Assembly (NCBI RefSeq): GCF_011440375.1 | Contig: NZ_JAAOIR010000002.1 | Span: forward strand, 310,001 to 374,000 | DNA length: 64,000 nucleotides | From: Halorubellus sp. JP-L1 | GTDB lineage: Archaea > Halobacteriota > Halobacteria > Halobacteriales > Natrialbaceae | Direction: 5' to 3' | In this document: positions 1 through 7,949 of the stretch, piece after piece | Layout: each line of letters opens with the position of its first letter | Numbering within the stretch: position 1 is the stretch's first letter | Translations under genes and position numbers: made by a program | Notes under the pieces: generated by a model | Seen by the model: only the letters and a program-made list of their open reading frames with translations | Told to the model about the DNA's origin: nothing | Database searches by the model: none

Positions 1-1
1 A

Positions 2-175
2 ACGGTCATCGAAGGGTTCGAATCGAAGGACGTCGACATCGACTCCCTCTCGTCGGACCTCAAGTCGAAGTTCGCCTGTGGCGGGACCGTCGAGGACGGC
101 CACATCGAACTGCAGGGGAACCACTCGGGCCGCATCGAGGACTTCCTCCGCGACCGCGGGTTCAACGTCGCCTGA
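2..175 (+). CDS. Translation initiation factor eIF1/SUI1, C-terminal part (5' end outside window)
   Basis: The window opens inside this gene; 57 codons to a TGA are visible. The translation contains the SUI1-domain pattern of a diverged '[14 protein letters not shown]' segment followed by 'IELQGNH' and a final 'FLRDRGF' helix, which is the conserved C-terminal half of archaeal eIF1 homologues. In archaea this small protein binds the 30S subunit near the P site and helps discriminate start codons. The family is about 95-100 residues long, so roughly the first 40 residues are missing to the left. A 22-base tandem repeat follows the stop codon. The identification is firm for the domain; nothing can be said about the start or promoter. 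Confidence 0.88.
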   Translation, partial: TVIEGFESKDVDIDSLSSDLKSKFACGGTVEDGHIELQGNHSGRIEDFLRDRGFNVA

Positions 176-207
176 CTACCCTCTCCTCCGATTCGTTCTC
201 GCGCCGC

Positions 208-303
208 GAGCGACAGCGCCGTCGGTCACGAGCGATGATGCCGTCGGTCGCGAGCGATGATGCCGTCGGTCGCGAGCGATGATGCCGTCGGTCGCGAGCG
301 GTA
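208..303. repeat. 22-base tandem repeat after the eIF1 stop codon
   Basis: Three identical 22-base units lie at 230-251, 252-273 and 274-295. A diverged unit precedes them (208-229) and a partial one follows. The unit contains the core GATGCCGTCGGTCGCGAG. It sits in the spacer between the eIF1 stop and the 3' end of the convergent rhodanese gene. It is not a CRISPR array: units abut with no spacers. Replication slippage is the simplest origin. Confidence 0.9.
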
Positions 304-365
304 GTGTCGTTCGCGTCGAGCCGAGCGGTCGTCGGTAGTCGGTGCGGGCAGCGCGATGCCGGGCG

Positions 366-737
366 TCAGAAGGGCGCGGCGGGGCCGTCGGTCGAACCGT
401 CGGGGCCGTCGGTCGAACCGCCGGACGTGACGAGGTCGCCGTCGTACGCGGTGAGGCCGCCGGCCATGCTCTCGACGGGTGCGTCGACGCCCGCGTAGGA
501 CGCGATGAGGCGCGCGGCCTGGACGCTGGACTTCCCGTGCGGGCAGACGGTGACGTACCGGTCGGCGTCCGGGAGCGCGTCGACTTCGCCCGTGAGTTCC
601 GGGAGCGGGACGTTCAGCGAGTCGGGGACGTGGCCGCGAGCGTAGCTCGAGGGGTTCCGGATGTCGACGATGCAGACGTCGACGTCGTCGTCGTCGCGGA
701 GCGTCTCGACGCGGTCGGGGTCGACTTCGCCGTCCAT
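366..737 (-). CDS. Single-domain rhodanese-like sulfurtransferase
   Basis: A 123-residue protein spanning one rhodanese domain. The entry motif 'VDIRNPSSYARGHVPDSLNVP' region lies near residues 24-44, and the active-site loop CPHGKS carries the predicted persulfide cysteine at residue 65. Single-domain rhodaneses move sulfane sulfur in the cytoplasm, for example toward tRNA thiolation or cofactor synthesis; the substrate here is unknown. The C-terminal 18 residues are a Gly/Ser/Thr/Asp repeat (GSTDGPDGSTDGP) matching a short DNA duplication. The start at 737 is chosen because the domain begins directly after it; an in-frame extension upstream overlaps the HTH-10 gene and lacks domain sequence. 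It lies 28 bases after the HTH-10 gene on the same strand, so co-transcription is plausible. Confidence 0.88.
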   Translation of the reverse strand: MDGEVDPDRVETLRDDDDVDVCIVDIRNPSSYARGHVPDSLNVPLPELTGEVDALPDADRYVTVCPHGKSSVQAARLIASYAGVDAPVESMAGGLTAYDGDLVTSGGSTDGPDGSTDGPAAPF

Positions 738-765
738 CGTTGCCCGGCCTACGCGGTGGGTCGTG

Positions 766-1518
766 TTAAGGAGCGTGTTCTGGTGCGTCGACGTCCTCGA
801 CGCCGAGACAGCCCTGCGTGAACTCGGTCGCGAGCCACGTCTCCGCGCGCTGGAGGCGGTACTGGAGCGTCGAGCGCGGGACACCGGTCTCCTCGGCGAC
901 GTCCGCGAGCGTGCTCTCGCGCGGGGTCTCGTAGTAGCCGGCGTCGACGGCTGCCTCGAGCGCGGCGCGTTGCTCGTAGGGGAGTTCCGCGTCGGTACTG
1001 GGGTCGTCGCCCCAGTGGGTCGGGTCGCTGAGTTGGCTGAGGGAGATCCCGATGCTGTCCGGGAAGTTCTCGCGCATGGCGTCGAACAGTTCTCCGGCAC
1101 CGTCGCCGTTGCGCGTGAGGATGCGCCAGACGTACTCGTCGCCGCGGCGGCGCGTCTCGAAGAAGAGGCCGGGGCCGAGGTGGTCGGTGGCGTGGTAGGG
1201 GAGCGCCGGGCAGGCGTCGATGCCCTGGCGGTACGTGTAGACGGTGGCGGTCGTCGGGTCGTGCTCCAGGAGTTGGTGTTCGCGGTAGGAGTCGCAGGCT
1301 CCCTCCGGGCACTCGTTGCAGCGGTTCGCGTCGAGCACGAGCGCCTCGAGCGCGTCGATCGCGGGCTCGGGACCGCTGAATCGGTCGATGCGCCACATGT
1401 CCTCGCCGACGACGTTGCACGCCACGGAGCGCGCGATCGCCTCCGGGTGGTCGATGAAGACGTCGGCGATGGGGTCGACGCCCCGCTCGTACTCGAGCGT
1501 GAAGACGTATTCTCGCAT
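766..1518 (-). CDS. HTH-10 (Bat-type) transcriptional regulator
   Basis: A 250-residue haloarchaeal regulator. Residues 1-180 form a ligand or redox sensing region with a cysteine cluster CNECPEGAC (C67, C70, C75). Residues about 185-245 form the HTH-10 helix-turn-helix, recognisable by the 'LTDVAEETGVPRSTLQYRL'-like pattern (here TLADVAEETGVPRSTLQ). Members resemble the DNA-binding end of bacterio-opsin activator (Bat) and act as cytoplasmic one-component regulators. It is divergent from TFB across a 166-base spacer containing a palindrome (TTTGGC-ATAC-GCCAAA) and a TTGGCATA half-site near its own start. Self-regulation and control of the TFB gene are therefore possible but inferred. The target genes are unknown. 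Confidence 0.87.
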   Translation of the reverse strand: MREYVFTLEYERGVDPIADVFIDHPEAIARSVACNVVGEDMWRIDRFSGPEPAIDALEALVLDANRCNECPEGACDSYREHQLLEHDPTTATVYTYRQGIDACPALPYHATDHLGPGLFFETRRRGDEYVWRILTRNGDGAGELFDAMRENFPDSIGISLSQLSDPTHWGDDPSTDAELPYEQRAALEAAVDAGYYETPRESTLADVAEETGVPRSTLQYRLQRAETWLATEFTQGCLGVEDVDAPEHAP

Positions 1519-1632
1519 ACCTCGAGTTCGGTCTATGCCAACCTAACTGTTTCGCCGAAGGTGCTCGAGACGGGACAATCGCTGCATGCGGTCCGTCTGT
1601 CTCCGGTCTTCTACCACCGGCTCCGGGGCGAC

Positions 1633-1648
1633 TTTGGCATACGCCAAA
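1633..1648. promoter_or_regulatory. Palindromic candidate operator upstream of TFB
   Basis: TTTGGC-ATAC-GCCAAA is a perfect 6-base inverted repeat with a 4-base centre, ending 36 bases before the TFB start codon. It overlaps the place expected for the BRE/TATA region. An octamer from it, TTGGCATA, recurs on the opposite strand at 1534-1541, just before the divergent HTH-10 gene. Symmetry and position suggest a regulator binding site; no protein is shown to bind it. Confidence 0.45.
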
Positions 1649-1684
1649 CGAAGCTATTGGGGGCTGTCCGTTCACTAGGATGGT

Positions 1685-2734
1685 ATGACGACTCAACGCT
1701 TCGAGCGCCGAACTCGCTCCGGCGACGACGGGTCCTCGCGAGCCACGTCGCGAACGCGAACCCGGGACGAGGACGAGGATGCAACTGCTCCCGCAGAGCG
1801 CACTCGCGAGCACCCCGGGGACGTGACGACCTGCCCCGAGTGCAGCGGGCACGTCGCGCACGACGAGGAGCGCGGCGAGACCGTCTGCGAGGACTGCGGG
1901 CTCGTCGTCACGGAGGACGAGGTCGACCGCGGCCCCGAGTGGCGCGCGTTCGACGCCGCCGAGAGCGACGAGAAGTCCCGCGTCGGCGCGCCCACGACGA
2001 AGATGATGCACGACGACGGGCTGTCGACGACCATCGGCTGGCAGAACAAGGACGCCTACGGCAACAGTCTGTCCTCGCAGAAGCGCCAGCAGATGCAGCG
2101 CCTGCGCACGTGGGACGAGCGCTTCCGCACGCGCGACAGCCAGGAGCGCAACCTCAAGCAGGCCCTCGGCGAGATCGACCGCATGGCGAGCGCGCTCGGC
2201 CTCCCGAAGAACGTTCGCGAGACCGCGAGCGTCGTCTACCGGCGCGCGCTCGAGGACGGCCTGCTCCCCGGACGGAGCATCGAGGGCGTCGCGACCGCCT
2301 CTCTGCACGCCGCCGCGCGCCAGGCCGGGTCGCCCCGGACCGTCGACGAAGTGGAGCGCGTCTCCCGCGTCGACGAACAGGAGTTCACGCGCACGTACCG
2401 CTACCTCGTCAAGGAGCTCAGCTTGGAGGTCCAGCCCGCCGATCCCGCGAGCTATCTGCCGCGGTTCGCCAGCGATCTGGACGCCTCGGACGCCGTCGAA
2501 CGCCGCGCTCGCGAACTCGTCGAGACCGCCAAGCGCGAGGCCGTTCACTCCGGGAAGTCCCCGGTCGGCATCGCCGCCGCCGCGATATACGCCGCCGGCC
2601 TGCTGGAGGACGCCGAACTCACGCAGCGCGAAGTCGGCGAGGCCGCGGACGTCAGCGAGGTCACGATCCGCGACCGCTACCGCGAACTCCTCCGCACCGC
2701 ACAGAACGCCGGCGGCCAGCAGGCCGCGGACTGA
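1685..2734 (+). CDS. tfb: Transcription initiation factor IIB (TFB)
   Basis: A 349-residue TFB. An acidic, Arg/Thr-rich lead of about 45 residues precedes a zinc ribbon with ligands C50, C53, C68 and C71 (CPEC ... CEDCG). The B-reader/linker follows, then two cyclin-like repeats at about residues 150-340. The second ends in the 'TIRDRYRELL' helix-turn-helix that contacts the BRE. TFB bridges TBP on the TATA box and RNA polymerase during initiation. Haloarchaea usually encode several TFBs with distinct promoter sets; which paralogue this is cannot be told from the window. ATG at 1685 is used because it leaves the whole ribbon intact; the non-conserved lead makes a later start possible. It is divergent from an HTH-10 regulator and preceded by a palindrome. 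Confidence 0.95.
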   Translation: MTTQRFERRTRSGDDGSSRATSRTRTRDEDEDATAPAERTREHPGDVTTCPECSGHVAHDEERGETVCEDCGLVVTEDEVDRGPEWRAFDAAESDEKSRVGAPTTKMMHDDGLSTTIGWQNKDAYGNSLSSQKRQQMQRLRTWDERFRTRDSQERNLKQALGEIDRMASALGLPKNVRETASVVYRRALEDGLLPGRSIEGVATASLHAAARQAGSPRTVDEVERVSRVDEQEFTRTYRYLVKELSLEVQPADPASYLPRFASDLDASDAVERRARELVETAKREAVHSGKSPVGIAAAAIYAAGLLEDAELTQREVGEAADVSEVTIRDRYRELLRTAQNAGGQQAAD

Positions 2735-2820
2735 CCGCCCGATTCCGACCCGAACCGGTTCGACGCGACGGTCGTCCATCGACCACGGACTGAAATTCAT
2801 CGACCACGTACTCGATACCA

Positions 2821-3156
2821 ATGAGTCAAACACGGAAACCCGTCCACCTCGCGAACGAGAGCGAACTCGACGCGTTCCTCGCCGAGCACGACCGCGTCCT
2901 CCTCGAGGCGTACACCGACGGCTGCGGAATCTGCGCGTCCATGGAGCCGGTGCTCGGGAACGTCGCTCGCGCGACGGACGTCGCGGTCGCGCTCGTCAAC
3001 CCGCGCGACGACCCGCCGCTCGTCGAGCGCCTCCAGGTGACGAGCGTCCCGCTCCTCGTCTACTACGAGGACGGCGAGGAGGTCCGGCGGCTCGCCGACG
3101 GCTTCCAGGGGGCCGACGCGGTCCTCGAGTTCGTCGACGAACCCGTCGAGGCGTGA
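2821..3156 (+). CDS. Thioredoxin-like protein with CGIC redox motif
   Basis: A 111-residue single thioredoxin-fold protein. The redox motif is C35-G-I-C38, in 'YTDGCGICASMEP', where a classical thioredoxin has WCGPC. The cis-proline signature ('TSVPLLVYYEDG') follows near residue 78. It is cytoplasmic, with no signal peptide or membrane segment. The family exchanges dithiol and disulfide with partner proteins; the altered motif implies a redox potential or partner different from general thioredoxin, but this is inference. It lies 87 bases after TFB on the same strand; an AT-rich stretch before the start suggests its own promoter. Confidence 0.88.
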   Translation: MSQTRKPVHLANESELDAFLAEHDRVLLEAYTDGCGICASMEPVLGNVARATDVAVALVNPRDDPPLVERLQVTSVPLLVYYEDGEEVRRLADGFQGADAVLEFVDEPVEA

Positions 3157-3284
3157 CGCCCGGCGCGCTCCTCGGTCACGTCGCGTCTCGACCGGCCGGT
3201 CGCCGCTTGCCGACCGCCTAAACCCCTGCGGCGTCTATTACCTGCTATGACATCCCACTCGATGCGCCACGGAGGTCGGTCGCG

Positions 3285-3953
3285 ATGAGTGCGCGGAACC
3301 CCCACAGCGGCGACGATCCGCACGGCGACCAGCCCGTCTCCGAGGCCGGCGCGGACCTCGCCGACGCGTCGGCGGCCGTCGTCTGCGTGCACGGCCGCGG
3401 CGCGACGGCGCAATCGATGCTCCAGATCACGGGCCAGTTCGGGTTCGACGACGTCGCATACCTCGCGCCGCAAGCCGCCGGCCGGACGTGGTACCCGAAC
3501 CCGTTCACCGCCCCCACCGAATCGAACCAGCCCGGTCTCCGCTCGGGGCTCGCAACGGTCGGTGCGCTCGTCGACCGGGCCGCGGACGCCGTCGGCCGCG
3601 AGCATGTCGTCGTCCTCGGGTTCTCCCAGGGCGCGTGCCTCGGGAGCGAGTACGTCGCTCGGAACCCCGCGCGGTACGGTGGCCTCGTCGTCTTCAGCGG
3701 CGGTCTCATCGGCCCCGAGGTGTCGCCCGACCAGTACGACGGCGACCTCGACGGGACGCCCGCGTTCCTCGGGTGCGACGACAACGACCCGCACATCGCG
3801 CTGGAGCGCGTTCACGAGAGCACCGCGGTGCTCGAGCACCTCGGCGCGGACGTCGACGAACGCATCTACCAGGGCATCGGGCACGGCGTCGTCGAGGACG
3901 AACTCGACGCCGCCATCTCGATCGTCGACGACGCGCGCGACGACGCAGCGTGA
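3285..3953 (+). CDS. Phospholipase/carboxylesterase family alpha/beta hydrolase
   Basis: A 222-residue alpha/beta hydrolase of the carboxylesterase/phospholipase type. The nucleophile elbow GFSQGA places the catalytic Ser at 114. An Asp follows in 'CDDNDPHI' and the His in 'GIGHGV' near residue 200, in the order expected for the triad. 'VCVHGRGA' near residue 35 is the oxyanion-hole segment. The protein is soluble and hydrolyses ester substrates that cannot be named from sequence. The chosen ATG at 3285 overlaps no other gene; an upstream ATG at 3247 is out of frame. The stop codon belongs to a 26-base tandem duplication continuing to 4002. Confidence 0.88.
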   Translation: MSARNPHSGDDPHGDQPVSEAGADLADASAAVVCVHGRGATAQSMLQITGQFGFDDVAYLAPQAAGRTWYPNPFTAPTESNQPGLRSGLATVGALVDRAADAVGREHVVVLGFSQGACLGSEYVARNPARYGGLVVFSGGLIGPEVSPDQYDGDLDGTPAFLGCDDNDPHIALERVHESTAVLEHLGADVDERIYQGIGHGVVEDELDAAISIVDDARDDAA

Positions 3954-4002
3954 CCGTCGTCCGCGGAATCGAGCTCTGACCGTCGTTCGCGAAGCCGAGG
4001 AC
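3951..4002. repeat. 26-base tandem duplication that includes the hydrolase stop codon
   Basis: Units 3951-3976 and 3977-4002 both begin TGACCGTCGT and keep similar following bases (CCGCG/TCGCG, then AATCGAG/AAGCCGAG). The first TGA is the stop codon of the esterase gene, so the duplication arose across the gene end. It fills most of the spacer before cobO. Confidence 0.75.
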
Positions 4003-4031
4003 TGAAGCGACCCGCGGCCGTCGGTCGACCC

Positions 4032-4730
4032 ATGACAGAGGACGACCCAGCGACGGGCGACGACGCATCCGGCGACCGCGACGACGGGACCGCCGGCGCG
4101 CCAGAACCCACGTCCATCGAACCGGCCGCGCCGGAGGCGTTCGGGCGGACGCAGATCTGGTGGGGCGACGGCAAGGGGAAGACGACCGCGGCGCTCGGCA
4201 TGGGCTTTCGCGCGGCCGGCCACGGCTACCGCGTGCATCTCCTCCAGTTCATGAAGGGCGGCGCGGCGAGCGTCGAGGACGTCCGCGGCGAGTACAACGC
4301 CATCCGCGCCGTCCCCGGGTTCACGTACGAGCACTCCGGGCACTACGGCTGGCACGCGATGAACGACGGGACCGACGACGTCGACCACGAGGCTCGCGCG
4401 CAGGGCGGGATGGAGCGCGCCCGCGACCTCGTCGACGCCGCCAGGAACGCCGACCTCGACTCGCCCCTGGAACTGGACGCGCCCGCGGACGACGGCGTCC
4501 ACATGCTCGTCCTCGACGAGCTCTGTTACGCCGCGAACCGCGACCTCGTCGCGCCCGACGCGGTCGTCGACCTCGTCGACTCGAAGCCCGACGGGCTCGA
4601 ACTCGTCCTCACCGGCGGTCACGAGGAGCCGACGTACGTCACCGGGCGCGCCGACCTCGTCACGAACGTCCGCAAGGAGAGACATCCGTTCGACGACGGC
4701 GTCCGCGCCCGCAAGGGCACCGAGTTCTGA
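4032..4730 (+). CDS. cobO: Cob(I)yrinic acid a,c-diamide adenosyltransferase (CobO/BtuR type)
   Basis: A 232-residue ATP:corrinoid adenosyltransferase. After a 40-residue acidic lead comes 'WWGDGKGKTTAALGMGFRA', whose P-loop (G45-T52) binds ATP in the reversed orientation typical of the family. 'LLQFMKGG' and the 'LVLDELCYA' Walker-B-like strand follow, then 'LTGGHEEP' near the C-terminus. The enzyme transfers the 5'-deoxyadenosyl group of ATP to reduced cobalt, a cytoplasmic step in making or salvaging adenosylcobalamin. No other corrinoid synthesis gene is adjacent, though a BtuF-like binding protein lies 34 kb away. Immediately downstream is the left boundary of the lower-GC island. Confidence 0.95.
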   Translation: MTEDDPATGDDASGDRDDGTAGAPEPTSIEPAAPEAFGRTQIWWGDGKGKTTAALGMGFRAAGHGYRVHLLQFMKGGAASVEDVRGEYNAIRAVPGFTYEHSGHYGWHAMNDGTDDVDHEARAQGGMERARDLVDAARNADLDSPLELDAPADDGVHMLVLDELCYAANRDLVAPDAVVDLVDSKPDGLELVLTGGHEEPTYVTGRADLVTNVRKERHPFDDGVRARKGTEF

Positions 4731-4775
4731 CCGATCGCTCGCGTCGACGACCGCGCCGGCGACCGTCGATGGCCA

Positions 4776-4836
4776 CTACTGCGGGCCGAGGTAGCCCCAT
4801 GCCTGCAGGCGGTCGCCGTCGCCGTCGATCCAGCGC
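4776..4836 (-). pseudogene. 3'-end fragment of a PurD-like ATP-grasp gene (left repeat of the island)
   Basis: On the minus strand this stretch reads RWIDGDGDRLQAWGYLGPQ followed by a TAG stop. It closely matches the last codons of the intact ATP-grasp protein encoded at 9569-10888 (RWSDGEGDRLQAWGYLGP). At the DNA level 4786-4836 matches 9585-9635 in 46 of 51 positions; three of the five changes are synonymous. No ATP-grasp sequence is recognisable upstream of it on the minus strand, so only the gene tail is here. This could be the far attachment site left by an element that integrated at the gene's 3' end, or a remnant of a second gene copy. Confidence 0.75.
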
Positions 4837-5141
4837 ACGGTCAGAACGTCCGAACTCTGCTTCGAGCGTACGACGAGGGAACCGAGAGCGGAACTCCCGC
4901 GTAGAATACCCTCGCACGTGGGCGCGGCATTCAGCAAGGAACTCACCAGTGACGACGTGCGAAGCCACGATGTTTCGGGTTTGATGGCCTGATTCGTAGT
5001 GGTCGGGTTTGCGGTGTTCGACGTCGGTTCGCGGATAGGCCATGACCGTTCTTTCCGACGCGGTGTCAGGCATTCCCATTCCGAGCGTGACGGAGACGAC
5101 TACCAGAAGACGTTTGCGCCGACGTGAAGTTAGTCGCGTAG
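4837..5141. other. Gene-poor stretch at the left end of the island
   Basis: No gene is supported here. The minus strand is open in two frames across about 4840-5079. One frame reads from an ATG at 5079 without known domains, and the other runs in frame into the ATP-grasp tail. Base composition is lower in G+C than in cobO and the strands show no clear coding bias. A small orphan protein cannot be excluded. The last 30 bases before 5142 contain GAAGTTAGTCG, which may serve the promoter of the next gene. Confidence 0.4.
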
Positions 5142-5582
5142 ATGCCTACACGTCGCGATTTTCTCACCGGGACTCTCGGAGCCGGGGCTGGAATCCTCTC
5201 CTGGACCATCGGATCGGCGGTCAGCAGAGAACTACGTGCCACGGATCTCCGGTACGTTCTGGTTCGGAACGAGACCGAGACTCAGCAGTCGGTCACTCTG
5301 CTGTTCGAGGCTGCCGGGGAGCCACTCTTCTGGGAAACGTACGAACTCGACGGCGGTGAGGTCGTCGAGCGAAACAGCATCGCAGAAAGTGGAGCGGTTC
5401 GATTGTTCGTCCGATGGAATGACGTGACTCCCTCCCAGCGCATCCAGACCGGGACGAGGGCGGTCGCGGTCGTTCTCACTGCAGTCGGTGACGGCGATAT
5501 CGTCGTTCGAGACGTTCCCTTCTCGTCGCTCTCGCCCTCGGAGCGACAGGAGACACGCACGCAAACCAGTTCCAGCGACTGA
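5142..5582 (+). CDS. Tat-signal exported protein of unknown function
   Basis: A 146-residue protein beginning with a twin-arginine signal, MPTRRDFLTGTLGAGAGIL, so export in folded form is predicted; no lipobox Cys is present. The mature part is short and beta-rich, with 'LRYVLVRNETETQQSVTLLFE' and 'LFVRWNDV' segments suggesting a small beta-sandwich. The C-terminus is Ser/Thr/Gln-rich. No family is recognised. It sits at the left end of the lower-GC island, convergent with the large surface lipoprotein gene (42-base spacer). Codon use is less GC-rich than that of the flanking core genes, consistent with transfer. Confidence 0.65.
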   Translation: MPTRRDFLTGTLGAGAGILSWTIGSAVSRELRATDLRYVLVRNETETQQSVTLLFEAAGEPLFWETYELDGGEVVERNSIAESGAVRLFVRWNDVTPSQRIQTGTRAVAVVLTAVGDGDIVVRDVPFSSLSPSERQETRTQTSSSD

Positions 5583-5624
5583 GCGACAATTCGTCCGAAC
5601 TGAAACCGCCTTCAGTTACTCAAT

Positions 5625-7868
5625 TCACCGGACCGGGGTGGTTTTGTGGCCCACTACGGTACGGTTGGTGGCGTTTGATACGTTCGCGCTCGTCCACGGT
5701 CGATTGAGCGCACTCACCAGCAGATCGGTGAGGAACGGTTCGGCCTGACCGCCGGGAGCGAGGTAGCCCCGGCACGTGTGGCTGCTATCGTTCGCGATGT
5801 CGCAATCGCGCTCGCCGTGGATGGGGCCGAGAACGAGATGCATGAGTTCGTGGGTAACGACGATGGGACGTGATTCGCTCGCTCGAACCACGGCGACGTT
5901 CCCGCCGCTGGCACCGAACGCGACCAGCCCGGACGACCCGACGTCGAACTCCGAGACGACGACCATGTTGACGACCCCGTCGCCCGGTGACTCTCCGTAG
6001 CGCTGCTCGTAGAGCGCGTCGACGTCGTCGGTACTAAAGTCCGCACCGAACGTCCCATCGAGCTGTGTGGTTTCGTGCGTACGAACGTGGAGGTGAACGC
6101 CCGACAAATCCCCCGGGTTATCTACCGGGAATCCCGCCCACGTCGACCGCATATTCGCTACTTGCTGTTCGCTCAATCGCTGGTCGGCATCGAGGGTGCT
6201 TGTGTAGAGTACGTCGAGTACGACGTCCTTCTCGGAGGGATGGAGTTCGGGGAGCACCACCCGCGGATGGTGTCCGACGACCCGCGTGCTCTCGACGAAG
6301 TCCGAGAGACCGTCTCCATCGACGTCTGCACTCATCGGGTTCGTTCTGTGGCCGCGCTCGCAGGCGGCCGCGACGCGATCTTCGCCGTCTTGGACTCCAG
6401 CGGTCGAGTTCGACGTCGGATCGGACGAGGGACGTTCCAGCGCACAGTCGTCGACGGGCGCTGCGCGATCCGCCTTCTCGGAGAGCTCAGCCGCTAGCGG
6501 GTCCGTTTGTGAGGCGTTCCAGGCGCCACTGGCGGCGGCGATCGAACGTGCGTCCGCTGTCGTGGACGCGACCGCAATATGGATGACCGCCCCGTCACGG
6601 ACGAGTACGTAGGATAGCTCCGGTGTGTGCTCGGTTCCGGGAACCACGAAGACGCCGTCATCGCGCGTCGCATCCCGGTTCTCTAGCGCTGCACGCCAAG
6701 CCGCCGCGAACTCCTTGGCCTCTCGTTCGTTCGCCCAGCGCGTCGACCACGACGCCGCGATACCGTCCGGGCGCTGGAACGTTCGCATCGAACCGTTCCA
6801 CCAGCCCGTGCTTGCGGCGGCTGCTCGGTGAAACGAGACCCCGTTCGTCCGGAGCGCGTACCTGATGGTGAGTTCGCCGACGCGGTTCTCGCTCTTCGTC
6901 GTCCAGTCGGCCGGAGCCGGTGCGGTGACGGCCGGTCCCGGAAGGTCCAAGGTCCCGTTCGGGTGCATCACCTCGGCGGTCGTGTCCGGCGGCTGACGGA
7001 CGTGTGCGTTCCGCAAATCCTCGGGCACGCCCTGCAGGTATCGTGCGCCGTAGTACCGCGTCTTATCGAGGAACCCGTGCGTCCAGTGTCCGCGTTCGGT
7101 AGTCGTGTTCCGGAGCGCGAGCGGGTTCGCACCGCCGGCGTCGTGTGTCTGCCAGTACCGGTACGCGGTGAGGGTGGCGTCACCTTCCGTCAGCATCAGG
7201 CCTGCGAGGTCCGCGTCGGTCGTCTCGGTGAGTCGCTGACGATCGTTGAGGCCGTGTTGTTCCTGTAGCGTATGCGCGAACTCGTGGACGAGGAGGATTT
7301 CGAAGGAGTCGTCGGCGATGCGCTCGTACGCGCTCTCGTTCGCCACGTTGACGGCGGTGGCTCGCGCCATCCCGGCTGCAGCGAAGCCCTTGAGCGGGAC
7401 CGGCTCCGAGGAGTACAGTTGGAGGGCCTTCGTCTGGGTCTCGTCCATGCCCGCGGCGTCGTCGGGGTAGTCGAAGGGGTCGCCGACCTGCATCCGTTCG
7501 TTGGTCTCCGGATCGACGATGTCGATTCCGTGCACGGACACGTTCACCTGTTCGCGTGCGGTGAGACCACGGAGTGCCTCGACACGTCGATAGATCGCGT
7601 CCAGGGACGGGTTGTGTTCGAAGTTCGTCCCGACAGCTCGTGGGTCAGGTGGGTTCGTCACCGCGGGCGACTCCGTGAGCGTCGGCACCTGCGTCCGAGT
7701 CGCGGGTGTTCCGACGGTCGTCGGTTCCGCGGTCGTGTGCTCGGCGGTTCGGTTCGCTGTCTCGGTGTTCGTCGGCGCGATGGTCGTGTCGGCCCCTGGG
7801 CCGCCGCTACAGCCGGCGAGGAGGACGAGGCACCCGAGCAGGGCGAGAGCAGTTTGGAGACGGGGCAC
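5625..7868 (-). CDS. Hvo_1808-like surface lipoprotein with two HExxH motifs
   Basis: A 747-residue exported protein. GTG at 7868 is preferred because the lipoprotein signal starts there (VPRLQTALALL ... LLAGC, lipid Cys 20); an ATG at 7934 would add 22 residues. A Thr-rich stalk spans about residues 25-75. Residues about 80-460 resemble the haloarchaeal Hvo_1808 surface-protein family and contain HEFAH at 195-199. A calcium-loop-like segment DVDGDGLSDFVE follows near residue 530. The last 200 residues form another domain with HELMH at 673-677 and nearby Cys residues (RDCD, HTCRGY). The two HExxH motifs suggest two metal-dependent peptidase-like domains on the cell surface, but activity and substrate are unproven. 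It lies in the island, convergent with the Tat protein gene. Confidence 0.75.
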   Translation of the reverse strand: MPRLQTALALLGCLVLLAGCSGGPGADTTIAPTNTETANRTAEHTTAEPTTVGTPATRTQVPTLTESPAVTNPPDPRAVGTNFEHNPSLDAIYRRVEALRGLTAREQVNVSVHGIDIVDPETNERMQVGDPFDYPDDAAGMDETQTKALQLYSSEPVPLKGFAAAGMARATAVNVANESAYERIADDSFEILLVHEFAHTLQEQHGLNDRQRLTETTDADLAGLMLTEGDATLTAYRYWQTHDAGGANPLALRNTTTERGHWTHGFLDKTRYYGARYLQGVPEDLRNAHVRQPPDTTAEVMHPNGTLDLPGPAVTAPAPADWTTKSENRVGELTIRYALRTNGVSFHRAAAASTGWWNGSMRTFQRPDGIAASWSTRWANEREAKEFAAAWRAALENRDATRDDGVFVVPGTEHTPELSYVLVRDGAVIHIAVASTTADARSIAAASGAWNASQTDPLAAELSEKADRAAPVDDCALERPSSDPTSNSTAGVQDGEDRVAAACERGHRTNPMSADVDGDGLSDFVESTRVVGHHPRVVLPELHPSEKDVVLDVLYTSTLDADQRLSEQQVANMRSTWAGFPVDNPGDLSGVHLHVRTHETTQLDGTFGADFSTDDVDALYEQRYGESPGDGVVNMVVVSEFDVGSSGLVAFGASGGNVAVVRASESRPIVVTHELMHLVLGPIHGERDCDIANDSSHTCRGYLAPGGQAEPFLTDLLVSALNRPWTSANVSNATNRTVVGHKTTPVR

Positions 7869-7949
7869 GCCACATGATACCACGAACGAAACAGAAAACC
7901 CACCGAATGGTTCAACCAGTCTTTCACTAACCATGCTGACAGTGACACG

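Noticed and set aside
208-303. Possible CRISPR array after eIF1
   Set aside because: Units are directly adjacent without spacers and there are no cas genes in the window.
661-2793. Very long open frames opposite real genes (for example 661-2793 plus, 21014-24469 plus, 24473-26425 plus, 26924-29878 minus)
   Set aside because: They lie antisense to well-supported genes, are Arg/Val/Asp-rich artefacts of GC-rich codon structure, and show no domains.
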